NCBI GenBank assembly: GCA_029240955.1
Contig: JARDZH010000223.1
Span: forward strand, 1 to 5,029
Direction of reading: 5' to 3'
DNA from: Pseudomonas sp.
Lineage (GTDB): Bacteria > Pseudomonadota > Gammaproteobacteria > Pseudomonadales > Pseudomonadaceae
DNA: 5,029 bases
Shown here: positions 1 to 5,029 of the stretch, in pieces
Numbering within the stretch: the first letter of the stretch is position 1
Layout: each line of letters opens with the position of its first letter
Notes under the pieces: generated by a model
What the model was told of the DNA's origin: nothing
Seen by the model: only the letters and a program-made list of their open reading frames with translations
Databases searched by the model: none
Translations under genes and position numbers: made by a program

Positions 1-2486
1 GCCACAGCGCCCGCAAACGGATTGGCGTCAGGCTGGCGGACCGGCTCCTGCAAGGCCAGCGCGCGGCGATACAGATCGGCAGCCTTGGCGGTCTTGCCGT
101 GCGTGCGATAGAGGCTGGCGGCAGCGGTCAGGATCTGCACGTTATTGGGCGCCAGCTGCAGCGCCTGCTCCATCGCGCTTTCAGCCTTTCCACGCTCACC
201 GGCTTTGCTGAACGCCTGGGCGATGCCTGACTGAACGTCCGGGTTGCGCGGGTCGGCCTCGACCAAGGGTTCATACAGCGCCACGGCTTTACGTGCATCG
301 TTATTGGCCAGGTGCATACGCGCCAGCGCAGCAACGGCTTGCGGATCCTTGGGACGCTGAGCAAGAGCAGGCGCCAGCGTATCGTAGGCAGCGACCAGAT
401 CACCCTGGTCACGCAACAGGTCCGCCTGGCGTACGGTGTACTGAAACACGGCGTCTTCGTAACGGCGCTGCTCGCCCGGTTGCAGGGTCTGGCCTTGCAT
501 TTCGCGCAGTATCTGGCTGGCCTGCACGTCCTCGCCGTTCTTGAGCAACAGCCCGACGTAAGCCAGGCGCAACGACGGTGAAGGCAGGTCGCTTTGGGCC
601 ATGGTCTTGCGCAGCAGGGTCAGCGCGTAGTCGATCTGGCCCGCCTCGACATAACCGTCGGCTACGTTGCCGATCAGATCATCGCTTGCACCCATTTCCG
701 CCTGACGCAACAGCGCGATGGCTTGCTGACGCTCCCCTTGCCGGACAAGTGTCGAGGCTTGAAGCGTCAAGGCCCGCACGCGAATGTCGCGTGCCAACGC
801 CTGCATGGCTGGCGTGCGCTGCGCGTTCGGGATCAGGTCAATCGAGCGCTGCGCCGCTGTCCAGTCATTCAGCTGCGTGAACAGCAAGGCACTGACATAC
901 AGGGCTTCGGGCTGCCTGGGGTTAGCCTTGACCAGTTCGTCGACAGCATCCCGGGCTTTGTCATCGGCCTTGGTCAGCGCGTACAGACGAGCCAGGTCAT
1001 AGCGGGTCCATGGGTTTTGCGGATCGTTGCGCACTGCTTCCTGCTGGGCGCTGATCGCGCCTTTGAGGTCGCCCTGACGCTCGGCACTTCGGGCCTGTCC
1101 GACAGCCACTGCAGCGCGCAGCGGGCGCATGTCGCCCAAGCGCTGCTGCTGGGCCTGACTCAGGCCTTCGACCATGCGCATGGCCTGGTTCGCCTGGCCA
1201 TTCTGGGCCATGACGGCCACCAGGCCTTCCAGCGCTTCGGGGCTGTCGGGATCCAGCGTCAGCGCCTGTCGATAGCTGGCTTGAGCGCTGTCCAGCTGGC
1301 CCTGTTCGGCCTGCAAGCCGGCGAGCGCGATGACGCCTTCAATCTGTCGCGGCTTCATCGTCAGTGCCTGTTTCAACAGACGGCTGGCGCCCTGAAGATC
1401 GCCGGCCTCACGGGCAGTGCCAGCTTCACTGAGCAGCGCCCAGTACCGGTTGGCATCCAGCGCCTGCTGCCAGCGCGGATTGCCGCCACGACCGGCGGCG
1501 CGTCCGAGCAATTCATTGGCATCGCTGAAACGGCCCTGACGCTGGCGCACCACGCCCAGCCCGCCCAATGCGTCGATGTCCTGTGGCTGCTCTTTGAGAC
1601 GCGCCTGAAATGCCTGTTCGGCGTCTTGCAGCTGATCGTCCTGCAACGCCTTGAAGCCACGCTTGAGGTGCGGGTTCTGTTGCGCCGCCGTAGCGGTCGC
1701 GGTCGCGCGGCTGTTCAGCTGAGCACGAATTTCATCGTCATCAGGATGTGATTTGAGGTAGCTCTCGAACAACGGAACATCGGCGGGTCGTGGCACGCCC
1801 AGCCAGAGAAGCGCCTGACGCCAGCTTTCGGTGGCTTCGCCGCCCAGCTCCGGCAAGGTCGAGAGCTGCGCCAACTGACGAATGCCGTCAGCCCGGGTGG
1901 CTTCATTGCGAATCAACAGCTTGGCCAGCACCAGCCGGACCTTTGAGTCGGGCCGCTGTTGCAGCAGGCGCTCCAGCCCCTGACGCGATTCGCTCCAGCC
2001 GTTTCGCGTGTATCCCAGATAACCGTAGAACTCCAGCGCCAGATCGCCCTGCGGTGGCTTGTCTGCCAGCAGCTGTCGATACAGCGTAATGGCCTTGTCC
2101 AGGTCACCGGACTCCGCTGCGAGTCGGGCGCTTTCCAGACGTTGCGGGGCATCGCCGGCCTGCAGCGCGATGGCCTGTTCCAGCTGCAATGTCTGCGCGT
2201 GGTCAGGGTAGAGCGCACGCAACTGATCCAGATAACGATGGGCGCCGGGCAAGCGGTTAGCCTTGAGTTCGATCAGGCCGAGGCTGTAGAGGGCCTCGAT
2301 CTGCCGAGGGTCGATGACCAGCAGTTTCTTCCAGATTTCGGTGGCACGGGCCGGGTTGTCATGTTGCTGCCAGTAACGCCCCTGTTCGAGAAGCGCTTGG
2401 GCGGCGCTGTCTGCAGCCGCGAAGCCTGGGGCACTCAACAGCGCTGAGAGCATGCCGGAAACGATTACTGAGCGATGTGCGCGCAT
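1..2486 (-). CDS. bcsC: Cellulose export protein BcsC (WssE), N-terminal signal peptide and TPR region, 3' end outside window
   Basis: BcsC carries cellulose out of the cell: a periplasmic TPR solenoid joined to a C-terminal outer-membrane beta-barrel. The frame is open from ATG at 2486-2484 to the left edge with no in-frame stop, giving 828 codons; full-length relatives run about 1150-1300 residues, so the barrel is missing here. Residues 1 to about 25 form a signal peptide (MRAHRS, hydrophobic core, cut near GFAAAA). TPR-like helical pairs follow at about 31-100, 118-160, 274-335, 355-440, 462-555 and 685-812. The best-formed repeats show the usual A/G-Y-A-P pattern, for example ARKAVEPYEALVEADPRNPD. 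A low-complexity Ala-Thr linker (260-268, RATATATAA) separates the first TPR block from the next. The visible end, about 813-828 (QEPVRQPDANPFAGAV), loses the TPR pattern and may be a linker. GGGAGG at 2496-2491 fixes the start; Met12 inside the signal peptide is a poorer choice. The start lies inside bcsZ, which suggests translational coupling. Confidence 0.95.
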   Translation of the reverse strand, partial: MRAHRSVIVSGMLSALLSAPGFAAADSAAQALLEQGRYWQQHDNPARATEIWKKLLVIDPRQIEALYSLGLIELKANRLPGAHRYLDQLRALYPDHAQTLQLEQAIALQAGDAPQRLESARLAAESGDLDKAITLYRQLLADKPPQGDLALEFYGYLGYTRNGWSESRQGLERLLQQRPDSKVRLVLAKLLIRNEATRADGIRQLAQLSTLPELGGEATESWRQALLWLGVPRPADVPLFESYLKSHPDDDEIRAQLNSRATATATAAQQNPHLKRGFKALQDDQLQDAEQAFQARLKEQPQDIDALGGLGVVRQRQGRFSDANELLGRAAGRGGNPRWQQALDANRYWALLSEAGTAREAGDLQGASRLLKQALTMKPRQIEGVIALAGLQAEQGQLDSAQASYRQALTLDPDSPEALEGLVAVMAQNGQANQAMRMVEGLSQAQQQRLGDMRPLRAAVAVGQARSAERQGDLKGAISAQQEAVRNDPQNPWTRYDLARLYALTKADDKARDAVDELVKANPRQPEALYVSALLFTQLNDWTAAQRSIDLIPNAQRTPAMQALARDIRVRALTLQASTLVRQGERQQAIALLRQAEMGASDDLIGNVADGYVEAGQIDYALTLLRKTMAQSDLPSPSLRLAYVGLLLKNGEDVQASQILREMQGQTLQPGEQRRYEDAVFQYTVRQADLLRDQGDLVAAYDTLAPALAQRPKDPQAVAALARMHLANNDARKAVALYEPLVEADPRNPDVQSGIAQAFSKAGERGKAESAMEQALQLAPNNVQILTAAASLYRTHGKTAKAADLYRRALALQEPVRQPDANPFAGAV
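2465..2486 (-). other. 22-base overlap of bcsZ 3' end and bcsC 5' end
   Basis: The bcsC ATG (2486-2484) comes before the bcsZ TAA stop (2467-2465), so 22 bases are read in two frames. They encode the last BcsZ residues (CAHIAQ plus stop) and the basic start of the BcsC signal peptide (MRAHRSV). Overlaps of this kind usually couple translation of the downstream gene to the upstream one; that role is inferred here. Confidence 0.9.
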
Positions 2487-3661
2487 GACGCCTCCCAGGC
2501 AGTGTGCAATTGGCCGTTATCGGTAAAGTGATAACGCTGATCCATAAAACCCAGGGCAAACAGGCTCAGGACAAAGTGGTAATACGGCGGCTGAGCAGCT
2601 TTGAGCGCGTCAGGTGTGAGGCTTTGGGCGATGCCCTCTCGCACCCGCTGTGCCAGCCCGTCGCGCAGGGCCGGCTGACCGAGCGCGTCCAGATAAGGCA
2701 ACAGGGCGGCGGAAAAACCGAATGCGGTGTTGCCAGAGGCAGAGCCGCTTTGGGTCTGGACCTTTTCTGGCGGGTTTCCCGTGCTTGCGACGACGCGCAG
2801 CATGCCGCCCAGACTGTCCAGCACGGGTTTGGCCAGCGGATCCTTGCGAGGTGTGATGCCGGCCCAGAGGTAAACCCGAATGGCGTCATAACTGCCCAGA
2901 TCGCCTTTGACCGGGTCGACAATGAAAGCGCCCTGCCCTGGCGTGTTCTCGCGATAAGAGACCCAGTCAGCGACAAAGCCCTGGGGAGCCGCCGCCTTCA
3001 AAAAGGTTGCCGTATTGCGAGCGATGTCAGCCCAGGGGCCGGCGGGATCGACGCTTGCGAAACGACGCAGCAGCGGCACCGGCAGGTAGCTGGGATTCAA
3101 CTGCCAGAGGCCTGGCTTGATGAAGCCACGAAAGCCCGGCATGAGCATTTTCCCCAGACCTGGCAGATCCTCCACTTCCTGAGCCGCTACATTGCGCAAG
3201 ATCGCGTGGGCGGCCTGGGTGTAATCATCGCGATGCCAGACCCGGCCCGCTTCCAGCAAGGCATACGCAAACCACAGATCGGCGTCGGACGCAGAATTGT
3301 CATCGAGCAAACGCCAGGCGCCTTGCTCGTCACGCCCCCAGAACCAGCCGGGAAGGCGCGTGGCCGCGTTGCCCTGGATCAGGTTGTTCTGCGTCCAGCG
3401 CCACAGCGCGTCGAAAGCGCTCTGATCGTTGGCCACCAGGGCGAAGAACATGGCATACGACTGCCCTTCCGAAGAGCTGTGCTGCTGAGGCGTACTGGCG
3501 TCCAGCACGCGTCCGTCAGCCTGCACGAAATGCTCATGAAAGGTCTGCCAGAGCGGCCACGCCGGGCTCTGGCAAGCGCTGGCGGCCAAGGCCTGCGGCA
3601 GGATCGCCGAGGCCAGCAGCCCGGCCATCCAGCAGGCGGCGCGGCGCACGAGGGTCGTCAT
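2465..3661 (-). CDS. bcsZ: Periplasmic endo-beta-1,4-glucanase BcsZ (WssD), glycoside hydrolase family 8
   Basis: BcsZ is the cellulase of cellulose operons. It hydrolyses beta-1,4-glucan with inversion in the periplasm and is needed for normal cellulose output in several species. The 398-residue product is complete and close to the family length (E. coli about 368). Residues 1-26 form a Sec signal peptide: basic MTTLVRR, a hydrophobic core, and a probable cut after LPQALA. The expected GH8 acids are present: Glu65 in SSSEGQSYAMFF as proton donor and Asp259 in GSYDAIRVYLW as base, matching E. coli Glu55 and Asp243. The substrate-cleft motif NSASDADLWFAY is at 122-133, and further family motifs are LNPSYLP at 188-194, NPPEKV at 296-301 and FGFSAALLPYL at 314-324. 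The ATG at 3661-3659 is chosen because it directly precedes the signal peptide and has an upstream GGAG. The gene starts 3 bases after bcsB stops, and its last 22 bases overlap bcsC. Cys30 and Cys393 near the two ends of the mature protein could form a disulfide. Confidence 0.97.
   Translation of the reverse strand: MTTLVRRAACWMAGLLASAILPQALAASACQSPAWPLWQTFHEHFVQADGRVLDASTPQQHSSSEGQSYAMFFALVANDQSAFDALWRWTQNNLIQGNAATRLPGWFWGRDEQGAWRLLDDNSASDADLWFAYALLEAGRVWHRDDYTQAAHAILRNVAAQEVEDLPGLGKMLMPGFRGFIKPGLWQLNPSYLPVPLLRRFASVDPAGPWADIARNTATFLKAAAPQGFVADWVSYRENTPGQGAFIVDPVKGDLGSYDAIRVYLWAGITPRKDPLAKPVLDSLGGMLRVVASTGNPPEKVQTQSGSASGNTAFGFSAALLPYLDALGQPALRDGLAQRVREGIAQSLTPDALKAAQPPYYHFVLSLFALGFMDQRYHFTDNGQLHTAWEASCAHIAQ
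2491..2496 (-). promoter_or_regulatory. Shine-Dalgarno site of bcsC
   Basis: The minus strand reads GGGAGG here, a near-perfect anti-16S match, with four bases (CGTC) before the ATG at 2486. It lies entirely within the last codons of bcsZ, so ribosomes translating bcsZ pass over it. It is the main reason for choosing the 2486 start. The spacing is slightly short but functional spacings of this size are common. Confidence 0.8.
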
Positions 3662-3664
3662 GAC

Positions 3665-5029
3665 TTATTGATTCTCCAGACGACGTTTGGCAATCGAACG
3701 CAACGTCACATACGCCACGCCAGTCACCAGCGCCACGGCCACGCCGACGATCACCAGCAGCCACAGCACATTGCGCGACATCAGCCACTGCACGTAGCGA
3801 ATCGGCCCCAGTTCACCGACCCAGTACTGCTGCTCGGCGACCAGTGTTTCGACCGATTTGCCGCGCACCACCACCAGACTGCCCTGAACCTTGTCACTGG
3901 TGCTCAGCGCCTGGGTGACGTCAGCCAGACCGTCCGGCTGCCCGCTGGAAATCAGCACCACACTGCGCCCGTTCTTGAGCGGCGATTCGAAGCCGGTCAG
4001 GAAGGTGCTGCGCGTGTCGCTGGAAAAGGCCATGGCGATGCGGGCGCGACGCTGGTTTTCTTCCGGGTCCGGGCTCATCCACTCGCGCAGACGGAACGAC
4101 AGGTCAGAAAACACGAAGCCCTGCTGCTCGCCGCCAGCGATCGGCAGACGATCAGCCCACTGGCTCAGCAGCGGCTGGTTGGCGCCCGAACCCAGCACCA
4201 GAATGTCCTTGTCGACGGCGCTGTTGACCTGTGCGGCCTGAATGACCGACACACCGGTGGCCGGATAACCGGTGGACTCGCCGAAACGACCCAGCACGTT
4301 CAGGTAGGCGCTGACTTCGCTGGCAGACGCGGCGTCGGGCATGACCACTGCGGTCTGCGACAGGTCGGCCATGCGGGTGAACGGGAAACCCGAGTCCTTG
4401 AACACGCCCAGGTTGGGCATGGCCATGAAGTGCTCATAATCGCTGAGGTCCACCGTCGATTCGGGGTCGATGGCGCCGCGCATGTTGTCGATGATGATGT
4501 CGCCGCATTCGCCCTGCTTGAGATAATCGAACATGTAGCGAATCTGCAGGCGCGATTGCAGCGCCGCCGAATTGAGCGGCAGGTACATGCGCGCTTCACG
4601 GCTGATGGTGTCGTTGCCGCCGGTCAGACGGGCGACGAGGCCGCTGTCGAGGTTTTCAATGGACGGCAGCGGCTCGGCCTTGATCAGGCTGTCGTTGAGG
4701 CTGACCATGATCGAGGAATTGTTGGAGCGCTCTTGCGGCGTGTAGCGGTACTTGAGCTTGAGCGGCACGCCCTCTTCACGCCAGCTGAACAGATCCGGCG
4801 GCAGGTTCAACGGCACGGTGATGTCGCCCGCATCGTAGCCGGCCACGTTCAATTTTCTGGCTTCGATCAGCTCGCCGAGCTTGACCGCACGGTCGCTGGG
4901 CAACCAGTTCGGCGCGTCGTAGGGCTTGCGCGGTTTGAGCGTCTCGACGCGATCGATCAGCACACTGCTGCCGACCAGGCTTTGGCCGCCGACCACCAGC
5001 GCATTGACGGCCTGCTTGAGTTCGGCCGA
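3665..5029 (-). CDS. bcsB: Cellulose synthase periplasmic subunit BcsB (WssC), C-terminal part, 5' end outside window
   Basis: BcsB is the periplasmic subunit of the inner-membrane cellulose synthase. It is anchored beside BcsA by one C-terminal helix and guides the emerging glucan towards the outer membrane. The frame is open from the right edge to a TAA stop at 3667-3665, giving 454 codons; Pseudomonas and enteric BcsB are usually about 750-780 residues, so roughly 300 N-terminal residues are missing. In fragment numbering, a second carbohydrate-binding domain is suggested around 65-180 (DLFSWREEGVPLKLKYRYTP, then SIMVSLNDSL). The family-typical stretch PNLGVFKDSGFPFTRMADLS lies at about 205-224, followed by a flavodoxin-like alpha/beta region to about 395. 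An amphipathic segment (GPIRYVQWLMSRN, about 408-420) leads into a hydrophobic helix at about 421-443, with a short basic tail ending RRLENQ. This matches the interface helix plus membrane anchor that contacts BcsA. A GTG at 4996 is an internal Val codon, not the start. bcsZ follows after 3 bases. Identification is from motif recall, not a search, but I am very confident. Confidence 0.95.
   Translation of the reverse strand, partial: SAELKQAVNALVVGGQSLVGSSVLIDRVETLKPRKPYDAPNWLPSDRAVKLGELIEARKLNVAGYDAGDITVPLNLPPDLFSWREEGVPLKLKYRYTPQERSNNSSIMVSLNDSLIKAEPLPSIENLDSGLVARLTGGNDTISREARMYLPLNSAALQSRLQIRYMFDYLKQGECGDIIIDNMRGAIDPESTVDLSDYEHFMAMPNLGVFKDSGFPFTRMADLSQTAVVMPDAASASEVSAYLNVLGRFGESTGYPATGVSVIQAAQVNSAVDKDILVLGSGANQPLLSQWADRLPIAGGEQQGFVFSDLSFRLREWMSPDPEENQRRARIAMAFSSDTRSTFLTGFESPLKNGRSVVLISSGQPDGLADVTQALSTSDKVQGSLVVVRGKSVETLVAEQQYWVGELGPIRYVQWLMSRNVLWLLVIVGVAVALVTGVAYVTLRSIAKRRLENQ
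3674..3677 (-). promoter_or_regulatory. Shine-Dalgarno site of bcsZ
   Basis: The minus strand reads GGAG (extended, TGGAGA) within the final codons of bcsB, about 12 bases before the bcsZ ATG at 3661. The spacing is somewhat long. With only 3 bases between the bcsB stop and the bcsZ start, reinitiation by ribosomes finishing bcsB probably helps. Confidence 0.6.

Noticed and set aside
594..1751. A 385-codon plus-strand open frame with ATG start, antisense to bcsC
   Set aside because: bcsC is open and in frame through the whole region with clear TPR repeats. Long antisense frames are common opposite GC-rich, Ala/Leu/Gln-rich genes because stop triplets are rare on the opposite strand. The product shows no domain I recognise, and I see no convincing ribosome site or promoter.
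2359..2559. A short minus-strand open frame spanning the bcsZ-bcsC junction
   Set aside because: It overlaps both confident genes in the third frame, has no recognisable product, and the GGGAGG site is placed for the bcsC ATG at 2486 instead.
3572..3583. Possible lipobox ending at Cys30 of BcsZ
   Set aside because: The residues before the Cys are Ala-Ser-Ala, lacking the usual Leu/Val/Ile at -3, and a good signal peptidase I site (QALA) precedes it. Family members are soluble periplasmic or secreted enzymes.
3662..3664. Promoter or terminator between bcsB and bcsZ
   Set aside because: Only three bases separate the genes and no hairpin plus T-run is visible around the junction; an internal promoter inside bcsB cannot be excluded but I see no clear -35/-10 pair.
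4994..4996. GTG as a possible start of bcsB
   Set aside because: The frame continues upstream to the window edge with sequence that reads as normal BcsB (SAELKQAVNA), and a start here would remove the first carbohydrate-binding domain and signal peptide. It is an internal valine codon.

Overview
The window is one co-directional block read entirely from the minus strand: three consecutive genes of a bacterial cellulose synthesis and export operon, in transcription order bcsB (5' end cut off by the window) - bcsZ - bcsC (3' end cut off). In the Pseudomonas naming scheme these are wssC, wssD and wssE. The gene order, the very tight packing, the high-GC codon use and the protein sequences all suggest a gamma-proteobacterium, most likely Pseudomonas (fluorescens/syringae group). 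The genus is an inference from the style of the proteins, not from a database search.

Layout from right to left, the direction of transcription. Positions 5029-3665 encode the C-terminal part of BcsB, the periplasmic, membrane-anchored partner of the cellulose synthase BcsA. It ends in a single transmembrane helix. Three bases later, 3661-2465 encode BcsZ, a secreted family 8 endo-beta-1,4-glucanase with its signal peptide and both expected catalytic acids. The start of bcsC (2486) lies inside the end of bcsZ, overlapping it by 22 bases in another frame. The bcsC frame then stays open to the left edge, giving 828 residues: a signal peptide and a long TPR solenoid. The outer-membrane beta-barrel expected at the C-terminus is not in the window.

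How they work together (established for the family): BcsA, expected just upstream, polymerises UDP-glucose and extrudes the glucan through the inner membrane. BcsB receives it in the periplasm. BcsC forms the periplasmic TPR scaffold and the outer-membrane exit channel. BcsZ trims or edits glucan in the periplasm and affects yield and fibre quality. The tight spacing suggests translation of all three genes from one polycistronic message.

There is no non-coding stretch of any size. I see no promoter, terminator, RNA gene, mobile element, CRISPR array or notable repeat. Both internal Shine-Dalgarno sites lie inside the preceding gene. The genes look intact apart from the window cuts. The region is ordinary core cellulose machinery, and I found no evidence of a novel system in it.
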